Shown here: one piece after another, positions 43,813 to 55,336 of the stretch
How the letters are laid out: each line of letters starts with the position of its first letter
Numbering within the stretch: the stretch's first letter is position 1
Assembly (NCBI RefSeq): GCF_030160835.1
Contig: NZ_BSPC01000034.1
Coordinates: 61,649-125,648, forward strand
DNA: 64,000 nucleotides
DNA from: Labrys miyagiensis
Lineage (GTDB): Bacteria; Pseudomonadota; Alphaproteobacteria; Rhizobiales; Labraceae
Direction of reading: 5' to 3'
Program-made: the position numbers and the translations under genes
Notes under the pieces: model-generated
Database searches by the model: none
Told to the model about the DNA's origin: nothing
The model's input: only the letters and a program-made list of their open reading frames with translations

Positions 43813-45435
43813 CTATTGCTTCACGGAAATGCCGTCGTAATCGATCACCCGGGTCGGATCGATATAGACCTCGTCCGGGCCTCCCATGCGCTTTGATTTG
43901 GCCACCACGCGGCGCTCGTTGAACACGGGGATCCAGGGCGCATCCTTGGTCTGGATCTCGGTGAAGATCTGCTTCCAGACCTCGGCCCTTTCAGCAGCCT
44001 TGGCCGGCACGGGCATGGCGTCGGCCGCTGCCGCGCGGGGCTCCATGTCCTTGTTGCAGTACCAGGACCAGTTCCAGCCGCCCTGGACTGCGCTGCCGCA
44101 AGCCAGGATCGGGCCATAGAAGTCGGAGGGATCCGGGAAGTCGGCGATCCAGCCCAGACCCCCCGACCACGCCATGGCGGCCTGGCCCTGCGTGCCGCCG
44201 GCGGCGATCACATTGGGATTGGCCAATGCCTTGATCTCGGCCTTGACGCCGATGGCGGCGAGATCCTGTTGGATCGCCGCGGTGATGCGTGGCTGTGGAT
44301 CCGTGTTGGACGTATAGATCTCGGTGGAGAAGCCGTCGGGCAGGCCGGCCTCGGCCAGGAGCGCCTTGGCCTTGGCGACGTCGTAGGGGTAGCCCTTGTA
44401 ATCCTTGTCGTAGCCCGGCATCAGCGGCGGCAGCACCTGATTGGCAGGCGTGGCGCGGCCATTGATGATGCGCACGATGCGTTCCTTGTTGATGGCCATG
44501 TTGAGGGCCTGGCGCACCTTGGGATTGTCGAGCGGCTTGACCTGCGTGTTCAGGGTGACGTAGCTGGTCTCCAACTGGTCGCGGTCGACGATCATGCCGG
44601 CAAAATCGGGCGAATTCTTCATTTCCAGATATTTGGCTGGCGGAATGCCGTCACCGGCAATATCGACCTCGCCCTTCTGCAGGCGCAGCAGCGCGACAAG
44701 CGGCTCCTGGCCGACTTCCACCGTGAAGCCGTCGATATAGGGGCGGCCCTTGACGAAATAATCGGGGTTGCGGGCAAAGACCAGATGCTGGCCCACCGTC
44801 CAATCCTTCAGGATGAAGGCGCCGGAGCCGACGGGCTTCTTGCCGAAATCGCCATTGGCGGCGTCCACGGCCTCCTTGGGTACGACCGAGGCAAAGTTGA
44901 GCGCCAGCACGTTCAGGAAGGTGGCGTCCGGCTGAACGAGATCGAAGCGCACGGTGTGATCGTCGACCACCACGATGCCGTCCATGGTCTGGCTCGTGCC
45001 GGCGGTCATCTTGTCGGCGCCGACGATGGAGTGGAAGAAGCCGGCGCCCGGGCCCTGCGTCTTGGGATTGACGGCGCGTTCGATCGAATATTTCACGTCC
45101 GCCGCCGTGACTTCGCGGCCATTGGTGAACTTCACCCCGGGATGGAGCTTGAAGGTGTAGCTCTTGCCATCCGCCGAAACCTCGTAGGAATCGGCCAGAG
45201 ACGGGCCGAGTTCCGTGGTGCCGGCCTTGTAGTCGACCAAGCGCGAGAACAGGCCGTTGATCATCGACCAGTTCTGCCAGTCATAGCCGATGGCCGGATC
45301 GAGCGTGGCGATATCATCCTTGAAGGTCACGGTGATATTGCCGCCCATCGCCGGCGTATCCGCCGCACGGGCCGCCAACGGCGCGGCGGCGAGCACCGCG
45401 GCGAGGGCCGTACATTTCAAAAACTGCTTCAACAT
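43813..45435 (-). CDS. ABC transporter substrate-binding protein, SBP_bac_5 (DppA-like)
   Basis: 540 residues with a signal peptide (FLKCTALAAVLAAAPLAARA). The family-5 fold shows SYEVSADGKSYTFKLHPGVK, FTNGREVTAADVKYSIERAV and NPDYFVKGRPYIDGFTVEV. GAGGAG lies seven bases before the ATG at 45435. It captures a peptide- or amide-like ligand in the periplasm. No other transporter gene intervenes in this operon, so it probably serves the downstream formamidase's substrate supply. Confidence 0.9.
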   Translation of the reverse strand: MLKQFLKCTALAAVLAAAPLAARAADTPAMGGNITVTFKDDIATLDPAIGYDWQNWSMINGLFSRLVDYKAGTTELGPSLADSYEVSADGKSYTFKLHPGVKFTNGREVTAADVKYSIERAVNPKTQGPGAGFFHSIVGADKMTAGTSQTMDGIVVVDDHTVRFDLVQPDATFLNVLALNFASVVPKEAVDAANGDFGKKPVGSGAFILKDWTVGQHLVFARNPDYFVKGRPYIDGFTVEVGQEPLVALLRLQKGEVDIAGDGIPPAKYLEMKNSPDFAGMIVDRDQLETSYVTLNTQVKPLDNPKVRQALNMAINKERIVRIINGRATPANQVLPPLMPGYDKDYKGYPYDVAKAKALLAEAGLPDGFSTEIYTSNTDPQPRITAAIQQDLAAIGVKAEIKALANPNVIAAGGTQGQAAMAWSGGLGWIADFPDPSDFYGPILACGSAVQGGWNWSWYCNKDMEPRAAAADAMPVPAKAAERAEVWKQIFTEIQTKDAPWIPVFNERRVVAKSKRMGGPDEVYIDPTRVIDYDGISVKQ

Positions 45436-45463
45436 CAAAATTCTCCTCAGTCTGGCCGTCTTG

Positions 45464-46384
45464 CTATTGCGCGCGGATGCGCGGGTCGATGAAGGGAGCG
45501 ATGAAATCGGCGACGAGATTGCCGAGCACGATGGCGAGCGCCGAAACCAGGGTCACGCCCATGATGATCGGGACATCGAGGGTCTGGATGGCCTGCCAGG
45601 CGAGCTGGCCGATACCGGGCCAGCCATAGACCGACTCGACCACCACGACCCCGCCCATGAACTGGCCGATATCGATGCCGATCATGGCGATGATGGGCAA
45701 AAGCGCATTGGGCAAGGCATGGCGCATCACCACCCGCCAGGCCGAAACCCCCTTGGCGCGGGCAGTGCGGACATAATCCTGGCGCAGCACCTCGATCATC
45801 GCGGAGCGCACCATGCGGGCATACCAGCCGGCGCCAAGGACGCCGAGCGTCGTGGCCGGCAGCACGACATGGGAAAAGCTGCCGAAGCCCGACATCGGAA
45901 ACCAGCCAAGCTTGGCGGCGAAGACGAAGAGCAGCAGCAAGGCCACCACGAATTGGGGTGACGACACGCCAACGAAGGAGAGCATCATCACCACGCGGTC
46001 GACGATGCCATCGCGGCGCACGGCGGCGATGATGCCGAAGGTCAAGCCAAGCGCGACTTCCACCACGATGCCGGCCGCCATCAGCGCCAGCGTTGCGGGC
46101 AGGCGGGCCAGGATCAGCGGCATCACCTGCGTCTTCTGCGTATAGGACCGGCCAAGATCGCCTCGCGCGAGCCCTTCGAGGTAATGCCAGAACTGGACGA
46201 TCAGCGGCTGGTCGAGGCCGAGCTCGTGCCGGATGGCCACCACCATCTGCGGGGTGGCGCTGCGTCCCGCGATCAGCACCGCCGGATCGGCCGGCAGGCA
46301 GTAGAGCAGCAGGAAGGTGATTGCGGCGACGCCAAGCAGGATCAGGATCGACTGCAGCAGGCGCTGGCCCAGAAAGAGCACCAT
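45464..46384 (-). CDS. ABC transporter permease, DppB-like
   Basis: 306 residues, six transmembrane helices. The DppB N-terminus LFLGQRLLQSILILLGVAAI and the EAA loop YVRTARAKGVSAWRVVMRHA plus VVESVYGWPGIGQLAWQAI identify the family. ATG at 46384 lies one base after the upstream permease gene. An earlier in-frame start at 46432 would overlap that gene and is rejected. Confidence 0.9.
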   Translation of the reverse strand: MVLFLGQRLLQSILILLGVAAITFLLLYCLPADPAVLIAGRSATPQMVVAIRHELGLDQPLIVQFWHYLEGLARGDLGRSYTQKTQVMPLILARLPATLALMAAGIVVEVALGLTFGIIAAVRRDGIVDRVVMMLSFVGVSSPQFVVALLLLFVFAAKLGWFPMSGFGSFSHVVLPATTLGVLGAGWYARMVRSAMIEVLRQDYVRTARAKGVSAWRVVMRHALPNALLPIIAMIGIDIGQFMGGVVVVESVYGWPGIGQLAWQAIQTLDVPIIMGVTLVSALAIVLGNLVADFIAPFIDPRIRAQ

Positions 46385-46385
46385 G

Positions 46386-47234
46386 TCAGCCCCTCCCGCG
46401 CTGGGTCGGGTCGAGGATGTCGCGGAGCGCATCCCCGATCAGATTGAAGGAAAGGGCGGTGGCCAGGATGATCGCGCCGGGAATGAAGACCAGCCAGGGC
46501 GAGGTCTGGAAGTAGCTCTGGTTGTCATTGATGATGTTGCCCCAGGAGGCTTCCGGCGGCTGCACGCCGATGCCCAGGAAGCTCAGCGTCGCCTCCAGCA
46601 GCACGGTGGTGGCGACGCCGAGCGTGCCCCATACCACGGCCGTCGGGACGAGATGCGGCAGGATATGCAAGAGCAGGATGCGGCCATGCCCGGCGCCGAG
46701 CGATCTTTCGGCGGTGATGAAGTCGCGCTCCACCAGCCCCCGTGTCTCGGTATAGGCGATGCGGGCGACCTGCACCCAGTTCACCATGGCGATCACCATC
46801 ACGACGATCCACAGGCTCGGCTTGAGCAAGGCAGCCAGTGCGATGGCAAGCAGGAGGGCGGGAAAGGCCATCATCAGGTCGGTGAAGCGCATCAGGAGAT
46901 TGCCGAAAAAGCCCCTGAGATAGCCAGCACTGATGCCGACGATCAGGCCGATCGCGACCGCAATGCCATTGGCCACGAGACCGATAACCAGGGAGGTGCG
47001 GGCGCCGAAAAGCAGGCGGGACAGGAGGTCACGGCCAAGGGGATCGGTGCCCAGCAGGAAGCGCGTGCCGGGCGGCAGGGGCATGCCCTCGTCCGTGGCG
47101 CCGTCGGGCAATTGCACATCGGGCGAGAACGGCGCCAGCCAGGGTGCGAAGAGGGCGCCAAACACCACGAGGCCGACGATGACAAGCCCGATCAACGCGG
47201 CGGGGCGGCGAACCAGTTCGGAGAGCACCCGCAT
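46386..47234 (-). CDS. ABC transporter permease, DppC-like
   Basis: 282 residues with an N-terminal helix, the DppC signature LLGTDPLGRDLLSRLLFGAR and the EAA loop FITAERSLGAGHGRILLLHI, followed by EASWGNIINDNQSYFQTSPW. It forms the heterodimeric channel with the DppB-like protein. The start codon overlaps the stop of the ANTAR gene by one base, so the two are coupled. Confidence 0.9.
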   Translation of the reverse strand: MRVLSELVRRPAALIGLVIVGLVVFGALFAPWLAPFSPDVQLPDGATDEGMPLPPGTRFLLGTDPLGRDLLSRLLFGARTSLVIGLVANGIAVAIGLIVGISAGYLRGFFGNLLMRFTDLMMAFPALLLAIALAALLKPSLWIVVMVIAMVNWVQVARIAYTETRGLVERDFITAERSLGAGHGRILLLHILPHLVPTAVVWGTLGVATTVLLEATLSFLGIGVQPPEASWGNIINDNQSYFQTSPWLVFIPGAIILATALSFNLIGDALRDILDPTQRGRG

Positions 47235-47818
47235 CAGCCGGCCTCCGGCACGGGCTGGAGCCCGGTGAGGATCTCCGCGGCGACATGTTCGATCGTCAGC
47301 CGCCGGCGCATTGCGCAGCTCCTGAGCAGCGTATAGGCAGCGCTTTCGTCGATCGCCCGCGCCGTCATGATGGCTTGCACGGCGCTATGGACAAGAGGCC
47401 GAAGGCGCATGCGTTCTTCCAGGTCCGCCATGCGCCTGGCTGTCGCGAGACGCTGGGCGTGCATATGCTCGGCCATGACCAGGGCCGGATAGACGGCGGA
47501 GGCGGTGATAGGCTTGGAGATGATGGCGCCGGCGCCGTGATCCATCGCCCAGGCGATGCGGCCAGGCGCTTCTGATCCCAAGACCGCGATCAGGGGCATC
47601 GGCGCCTCGCCGGCCGCCCAGGGCAGCAGGCCGTTCCAGCCCTGATCGGCGTCCACGAAGACGATATCGGGCCTGGCTCGCGAGAGATCGAGGGCCTCCC
47701 ATTGCGTCGTCGCCGTCAGGCCAAGCCGTTCGAGCTGGCGCATCAGCCGCTCGATGCCCTCGTCGACCCGGTGCAGCACCAGGGCAGTCCGGCCTCTGAA
47801 GCTCGGCGTTCCCGTCAT
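47234..47818 (-). CDS. amiR: AmiR-like ANTAR-domain antiterminator
   Basis: 194 residues: a pseudo-receiver (about 10-115; RTALVLHRVDEGIERLM, PDIVFVDADQGW), a coiled-coil linker and a C-terminal ANTAR RNA-binding domain (MRLRPLVHSAVQAIMTARAI, DESAAYTLLRSCAMRRRLTI). AmiR of Pseudomonas aeruginosa has the same order and prevents termination in the leader of its own operon. It overlaps the sensor gene by four bases. The leader at 48955-49068 carries a terminator and preceding hairpins, the expected target. Confidence 0.88.
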   Translation of the reverse strand: MTGTPSFRGRTALVLHRVDEGIERLMRQLERLGLTATTQWEALDLSRARPDIVFVDADQGWNGLLPWAAGEAPMPLIAVLGSEAPGRIAWAMDHGAGAIISKPITASAVYPALVMAEHMHAQRLATARRMADLEERMRLRPLVHSAVQAIMTARAIDESAAYTLLRSCAMRRRLTIEHVAAEILTGLQPVPEAG

Positions 47819-48954
47819 CGCACCACCCTCAGATGCGTGGAGGTGCGGTGGGTGCGGCCGCCCACCAGATAGGGATCGGCGGCGATGGCGGGTCTCGAGG
47901 CCAGAATGTCGAAGCCGCCCTCCTGCTTGATGCGGCCGAGATGGAAGGGCAGGGCGGCGTGGTTGGTCTGCGGATCGATCGACAACGGCCCCAGCACGGT
48001 ATCGACAGGACCCGCATGCAAGGTCTGCCGCACCAGGGCCGGATCGTCATTGCCGGCCTTCAGGATCGTCTCGACGCAGAGGCGAGTTGCGGTATAGGCG
48101 CCGGCGAAGAAGCTCGACACCAGCCGGCTCTCGCCAAGACGGGCAGCGACCCGGCGCTTGAAGGCGAGGTTGTGGGGGGTTTCCAGACTGTCGAAATAGG
48201 AAGCCGCCGAGAGCTGGCCGACCGCCGCTCCGCCGGCGATCTCACCGAGCTCGCATTCGGTGAGATCGCAGCTCACCACAGGACAATGGCTGGGCTCGAA
48301 GTGCGGATCGCGGTCGGCGAGAGCGCGCATCGCCGCCAGGAAGGCATAGCTTGCCGGGCCGATCAGATTGTTGAGGATGAAATCGGGCCGGCGCAGCTCG
48401 ATATCGGCGATCAGGCGGTCGACATTGGTCTCCTCGAACGGCAGATAGCGTTCGCCCAGCACCTCGCCGCCCGCCTGCATGATCAGTTCACGGGCGAGGC
48501 GGTTCATCTCCCAGCCCCAGACATAGTTGGCGCCGGCCAGATAGGCCCGCAAGCCATAGCGCGGCAGGAGATGATCGAAGAGCGGCAGCAGATGCTGGTT
48601 GGGGCAGGCACCCGTATAGATCACGTTCTCATTGGCCTCGAAGCCCTCATAGGGGCACATGTACCAGAGCAGGCCGTCATGCTTTTCGATGAGCGGAATG
48701 ACGTCCTTGCGCGACAGCGAGGTGATGGTGCCGACGATGTGGCGGCAACCTTGGTCGCGCAGCATCGAGCGCGCCTGGTCTAGATAAAGCCCGGCTTCGC
48801 CCGCGGGATCGCCGAACACCGGTTCGATAGCAGCAGCGGGGATCTCGGCCTTGAGCTCCTCGATGGCAAGCTCGGCACCGTCGCGGCAGTCGCGTCCGAG
48901 GGCAGCGTAGGGGCCCTGTGTCGAATAGAGGATGCCAATCCGGACGGCGCTCAT
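47815..48954 (-). CDS. amiC: AmiC-like cytoplasmic amide sensor (periplasmic-binding fold)
   Basis: 379 residues with a type I periplasmic-binding fold (RIGILYSTQGPYAALGRDCR, NVIYTGACPNQHLLPLFDHL, YVWGWEMNRLARELIMQAGG) but no signal peptide, as for AmiC, which sequesters AmiR until an amide binds. The family name UrtA/AmiC/NspC also covers true binding proteins. Missing export signal plus the adjacent ANTAR gene favours a sensor role. ATG at 48954 follows the leader terminator; the 15 codons upstream lie inside the terminator hairpin and are excluded. Confidence 0.85.
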   Translation of the reverse strand: MSAVRIGILYSTQGPYAALGRDCRDGAELAIEELKAEIPAAAIEPVFGDPAGEAGLYLDQARSMLRDQGCRHIVGTITSLSRKDVIPLIEKHDGLLWYMCPYEGFEANENVIYTGACPNQHLLPLFDHLLPRYGLRAYLAGANYVWGWEMNRLARELIMQAGGEVLGERYLPFEETNVDRLIADIELRRPDFILNNLIGPASYAFLAAMRALADRDPHFEPSHCPVVSCDLTECELGEIAGGAAVGQLSAASYFDSLETPHNLAFKRRVAARLGESRLVSSFFAGAYTATRLCVETILKAGNDDPALVRQTLHAGPVDTVLGPLSIDPQTNHAALPFHLGRIKQEGGFDILASRPAIAADPYLVGGRTHRTSTHLRVVR

Positions 48955-48962
48955 GCGGCCCC

Positions 48963-49014
48963 AAAAAACGAAAAGCCCCACGCGATCCCATGGTGGCATG
49001 AGACGACGTGGGGC
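48963..49014 (-). terminator. Leader terminator (attenuator) of the amide operon
   Basis: On the minus strand GCCCCACG (49014-49007), a 24-base loop and CGTGGGGC (48982-48975) are followed by TTTTCGTTTTTT, ending nine bases before the amiC start codon. A terminator between promoter and first gene indicates attenuation. Confidence 0.8.
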
Positions 49015-49065
49015 GAAACTGCCCGATGGCCCTTTGGCCGATGTGGCGGAGGTATTGCCTGCCGC
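49011..49065 (-). promoter_or_regulatory. Leader hairpins, candidate ANTAR target
   Basis: In mRNA sense three small hairpins precede the terminator: GCGG.AGG-CAATA-CCT.CCGC (49065-49046), GGCC-AAAG-GGCC (49039-49028) and GGGC-AGTTTC-GCCC (49024-49011). The last has a six-base loop starting with A and shares GCCC with the terminator's first arm, so the two cannot form together. Known ANTAR targets are paired six-base-loop hairpins with A at loop position 1 and G at 4. The G is not seen, so the match is partial. Confidence 0.55.
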
Positions 49066-49074
49066 TTGTGCACG

Positions 49075-49105
49075 ATTAAAACACGAGCAGATCGGGGTCT
49101 GTCAA
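49075..49105 (-). promoter_or_regulatory. Sigma-70-type promoter of the amide operon
   Basis: Minus-strand -35 TTGACA (49105-49100) and a -10 in TTTTAAT (49081-49075) with 17-19 bases between, depending on the hexamer chosen. It would start an mRNA near 49068 with a leader of about 115 bases containing the attenuator. Confidence 0.6.
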
Positions 49106-49250
49106 TAGCTTTGTCGCGGTGCTTCGGGAGCGAGAGCACCCCGGTCAAGGAGTGAATTCGATCCGTGAGCCGATGTTGTCGGCCCACCTCCGCGACTTCG
49201 CGCGGGAGGCGGTCATGGCTCCGAACGCGGGCTAATAAAGGCGGGGAACG

Positions 49251-49289
49251 TCATTCCGGCGTGTCGCTACGCTCCAGCCGGAATGACGA
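49251..49289. repeat. Short CGTCATTCCGG palindrome
   Basis: AACGTCATTCCGGCGTGT paired with CTCCAGCCGGAATGACG. A shortened relative of the element at 31010-31114. Confidence 0.75.
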
Positions 49290-49523
49290 ACCGGTCCAGC
49301 CTCGACTCTTGTTAACCCGAGTTCAGAGCCCCAGGAGGCGGGTCACGCCCTTTGATCTCTGTCAAAGCCTTTCATATCTTTCACCCCTAAAACTCTCCTG
49401 GCCTCCCCTTGCGCCGCACCCAACTCGCACCACATTTTCTCCAGCGGGCGCCTTCGGGGCTCGCAAATCATATGGCGCTTGGGCGATGCTACGGGTCCCT
49501 GGGCGTGCAGGAAGGAAGAACCC

Positions 49524-52124
<2,601 letters not shown>

Positions 52125-52125
52125 C

Positions 52126-52403
52126 CCTGGGAGCGCGGACGTCCCGTCCGCCTCTTGAACCTCGACAATCAAAAGAAAAGGCGGGTCCGAACAGGCCCGC
52201 CTTTTTTGTTTCCTATCGGTTTGCCGAGCCTCTCAAACATAGGCGCGCGACCCCCTGGGACCGCAGGCGTCTCGCCTGCTCTTGGAAACGATGCGGTTCA
52301 AGGTGCAGGCGAGACGCCTGCGCTCCCAGGGGATCCCGCGTTCATTTCCGGTAAAGACGCCACTCGCCGATAGGAAGAGCGGACGGGACGTCCGCGCTCC
52401 CAG
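52126..52403. repeat. Family-A repeats around the clpB terminator, with an inner copy
   Basis: An outer left arm (CTGGGAGCGCGGACGTCCCG, from 52126) and right arm (CGGGACGTCCGCGCTCCCAG, to 52403) enclose the terminator and a complete inner palindrome at 52252-52332 (CCCCTGGGACCGCAGGCG to CTCCCAGGGG) with core AGGCGTCTCGCCT. The inner copy is nearly identical to those near 9.3 kb and 13.6 kb. Confidence 0.8.
52180..52208 (+). terminator. Intrinsic terminator of clpB
   Basis: GGCGGGTCC, loop GAACA, GGCCCGCC, then TTTTTTG. Confidence 0.88.
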
Positions 52404-53729
52404 TCAATCCCGCGAGCCCGGCGTGCCCAGCCGGATGCCTTCCAGGTTCACCCACAGCGCCATCAGCGTGCACACTGCGCCGGACAGCAGGTACACCCCC
52501 GAAGCCGCCAGGCCGAAAAACGAGGCCAGGCCCAGCGCCACGAAGGGGGCGAAGCCGGCGCCGAACAACCAGGCGAGGTCGGAAGTCATCGCCGCGCCGG
52601 TGTAGCGGTACTGGATCGGGAAGGCCGAGTTCACCGCGCCGGAAACCTGGCCGAAAGTGAGGCCCAGCAGAACGAAGCCGGCGATCATATAGGCGATCTC
52701 GCCGGTGTTGCCGGCATTCAGCAATTGCGGGGCATAACCGCTGTAGACCGCGATGCCCATGGCGCAGACGGCGATCAAATTGCGCCGGCCGAAGCGGTCG
52801 GCGATCGGGCCGGAGGCCGCGATGGCGACGACGCCGAACAGGGCACTGACGATCTCGATGAACAGGAACTGCGCCGGACTCTCCTTGGTCTCCAGCACCA
52901 CCCAGGCCAGCGGAAACACCGTCACCATGTGAAAGAGGGCGAAGCTCGCCAGCGGAGCGAAGGCGCCGATGATGATGTTGCGGCCCTGCTCCTTCACGGT
53001 CTCCATGATCGGGGTGGGCTGCAGTTCCTGGGTCTGGAACAGCTCGGCATATTCGGGCGTGGCGACGATGCGCAGGCGCGAGAACAGGGCCACCACATTG
53101 ATGGCGAGCGCCACGAAGAAGGGATAGCGCCAGCCCCATTCGAGGAAATCGGCCGGGCTGAGCGTGGTGTAGAAGAAGGCGAACAGGCCGCTGGCGACGA
53201 TCAGTCCGAGCGGGGCGCCGAGCTGCGGGATCATCGCATACCAGCCGCGCTGGCCGGCGGGGGCGTTGAGGCTGAGCAGGGAGGGCAGGCCGTCCCAGGT
53301 GCCGCCGAGCGCAATGCCCTGGCCGAAGCGCAGGATGCAGAGCAACGTGCCCGACCAGGCGCCGACGGTGGCGTAGTCGGGCAGGAGGGCGATCGAAACC
53401 GTCGAGCCGCCAAGCATGAAGAGGGCGATGGTCAGCTTGATCTCGCGGCCATAGCGCCGATCGAACAGGGTGAACAGGGCGAGGCCGATGGGTCGGGCGA
53501 TGAAGGCGAGGGCGAAGATGGCGAAGGACCACAGCGTGCCGGCCAGCGCATCATGGTTCGGAAAGGCGAGCTTGGGAAACACCAGCACCGAAGCGATGGC
53601 ATAAACGAAGAAGTCGAAATATTCCGAGGTGCGGCCGATGATCACGCCGATGGCGATCTCGCCCGGGGCGATCGTGTGATGCCGCGAGGCGGGTTGGCCG
53701 GAATGTGTCGTGCTCGTCGTGCTCATCAT
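52404..53729 (-). CDS. MFS transporter, metabolite:H+ symporter (MHS) family
   Basis: 441 residues, twelve helices. GVIIGRTSEYFDFFVYAIA near residue 28 is the MHS-type first-helix motif, and RPIGLALFTLFDRRYGREIK is the loop 2-3 motif A variant. LRFGQGIALGGTWDG fits motif in helix 4. Relatives include ShiA, KgtP and ProP, which import organic acids or osmolytes. The solute cannot be predicted. Two adjacent ATG codons mark the start. It is divergent from the cyo operon. Confidence 0.87.
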   Translation of the reverse strand: MMSTTSTTHSGQPASRHHTIAPGEIAIGVIIGRTSEYFDFFVYAIASVLVFPKLAFPNHDALAGTLWSFAIFALAFIARPIGLALFTLFDRRYGREIKLTIALFMLGGSTVSIALLPDYATVGAWSGTLLCILRFGQGIALGGTWDGLPSLLSLNAPAGQRGWYAMIPQLGAPLGLIVASGLFAFFYTTLSPADFLEWGWRYPFFVALAINVVALFSRLRIVATPEYAELFQTQELQPTPIMETVKEQGRNIIIGAFAPLASFALFHMVTVFPLAWVVLETKESPAQFLFIEIVSALFGVVAIAASGPIADRFGRRNLIAVCAMGIAVYSGYAPQLLNAGNTGEIAYMIAGFVLLGLTFGQVSGAVNSAFPIQYRYTGAAMTSDLAWLFGAGFAPFVALGLASFFGLAASGVYLLSGAVCTLMALWVNLEGIRLGTPGSRD

Positions 53730-54080
53730 CGCTCGGCTTGCTCCTGAGCCTTTATATCACGGCCCCGGTCGGAGGGGACGGGAGAATGGGCCCGGTGGCG
53801 TCGGACCCGATTTCCTTATTCGGACCGATGCTACGGGGCTTTGGTGTCATATCTTTTGCGCCGAAACCAGATACCCACTTTTCGGCACGAAGTTCCCTGT
53901 GCAAATCGCCTAAACGCTGCTTTGCTCCAGTTTCCCAACTCTAACGCGTTTTGCAATTCTTGACGATTTCATCAGGTCACAAAACACTATTGGGGGTACC
54001 TTTTGCCGTCTTTGTGATGATATTGTCATTGGACAAAATGTCCAATGTGCATCCCGGAACCGGAGGCGTATCGGCACGAC
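53730..54080. other. Divergent intergenic region between the MHS transporter and cyoA
   Basis: It contains one copy (about 53858-53892, minus orientation) of the GTGCCGAAAAGTGG-type dispersed element, and an A+T-rich stretch near 53940-54040 (TTGACGATTTCATCAGG; TGATGATATTGTCATTGG) that is the likely cyo promoter and regulator region. TTGTCATTGGACAAAATGTC around 54021-54041 contains a TGTCATTGGACA near-palindrome. No gene is visible. Confidence 0.5.
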
Positions 54081-55307
54081 ATGAGACAGCCATCCCATGC
54101 CCACCAGCATCGTGCCGAAAAGTGGAAGCCGGTTTTCGGACGTAACGATGCGACCACCAGAACCCGATCCAAGCTCTGGCGCAGCCTGTTGGCGCTGCCC
54201 TTGCTGGGACTGCTGACCGGTTGCAATGCCGTCGTCCTTTCCCCTTCGGGCGACATAGCGGCCCGGCAGCGCGATCTTCTGCTCTACTCGACCGCTCTCA
54301 TGCTGGTCATCATCATCCCGGTGATGGCACTCACCATCCTGTTCGCCTGGCGCTATCGCCAGTCCAATACCTCGGCACGCTACGAGCCGGACTGGGATCA
54401 CTCCACCCAGCTCGAACTGGTGATCTGGGCAGTCCCGCTGCTGATCATCATCGTGATCGGCGCCATCACCTGGACTGGTACCCATCTGCTCGACCCCTAC
54501 CGCCCGCTGGAGCAGGTGGCCGCTGGCAAGCCGGTTGCCGCGGATGCGCAGCCGCTCGAGGTGCAGGTCGTCTCGCTCGACTGGAAGTGGCTGTTCATCT
54601 ACCCGCAATACGGCATTGCCACCGTCAACGAGATGGCGGCGCCGGTCAACCGGCCGATCAGCTTCAAGATCACCTCCTCGACGGTGATGAACTCCTTCTA
54701 CATCCCGGCGCTGGCGGGGCAGATCTATTCCATGCCGGCCATGGAGACCAAGCTGCATGCCGTCATCAACCAGCCGGGCGAGTATGAGGGGATCTCGGCC
54801 AATTACAGCGGCGCCGGCTTCTCCGGCATGCACTTCAAGTTCCACGGCCTCGACCAGGCCGGCTTCGACCAATGGATCCAGAAGGCGAAGAGTTCGGGCA
54901 GCGCGCTCGACCGCGCCAGCTACCAGGTGCTTGAGAAGCCCAGCGAGAACGAGCCGGTGCGCTACTACAATTCCGTCGACGGGGACCTCTACCACGCCAT
55001 CCTCAACCTGTGCATCGAGCCCGGCAAGATGTGCCTGGACAAGATGATGAGCGTGGACGCCAAGGGCGGTCTCGGCATGGAGAGCATCAACAATGTCCGT
55101 CCGCTGGTCTACGACAAATATGCCCGCCGCGGCTCGGTGTTCGGTCCCGACCCCTATTACGTCGCCGATTATTGCAGTGTGCCCAGGCCCGGCGAACTCG
55201 ACACCTGGAAGCAGTCCGTACCGGCACTGCGCAGTCCGTCTTCGGCTCTATCCCGCCCGCAAGCCCTTCGCCTGCCGGCCGAGCAATCTCCTGCTCGGCG
55301 TGGCTAG
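54081..55307 (+). CDS. cyoA: Cytochrome bo3 ubiquinol oxidase subunit II
   Basis: 408 residues. A lipoprotein-type signal ([20 protein letters not shown], Cys near 48) and two helices anchor a periplasmic cupredoxin domain without CuA ligands, as expected for a quinol oxidase. Blocks [38 protein letters not shown] and [17 protein letters not shown] match CyoA. The first 35 residues include a dispersed-repeat translation ([12 protein letters not shown], 54110-54150), unusual for this protein. The C-terminus after about residue 375 ([19 protein letters not shown]) is also non-family. ATG 54081 is chosen; 54045 is an alternative. Confidence 0.9.
   Translation: MRQPSHAHQHRAEKWKPVFGRNDATTRTRSKLWRSLLALPLLGLLTGCNAVVLSPSGDIAARQRDLLLYSTALMLVIIIPVMALTILFAWRYRQSNTSARYEPDWDHSTQLELVIWAVPLLIIIVIGAITWTGTHLLDPYRPLEQVAAGKPVAADAQPLEVQVVSLDWKWLFIYPQYGIATVNEMAAPVNRPISFKITSSTVMNSFYIPALAGQIYSMPAMETKLHAVINQPGEYEGISANYSGAGFSGMHFKFHGLDQAGFDQWIQKAKSSGSALDRASYQVLEKPSENEPVRYYNSVDGDLYHAILNLCIEPGKMCLDKMMSVDAKGGLGMESINNVRPLVYDKYARRGSVFGPDPYYVADYCSVPRPGELDTWKQSVPALRSPSSALSRPQALRLPAEQSPARRG
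54108..54150 (+). repeat. Dispersed CGTGCCGAAAAGTGG...CCGGTTTTCGG element inside the cyoA frame
   Basis: CATCGTGCCGAAAAGTGGAA followed by GCCGGTTTTCGGACGTAACG. An inverse relative is at about 53858-53892 in the intergenic region. This type is widespread between genes in Hyphomicrobiales; here it is read as protein near the N-terminus. Confidence 0.7.
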
Positions 55308-55336
55308 TTGCAACCAAACATCGATCGGTCCTTGCC

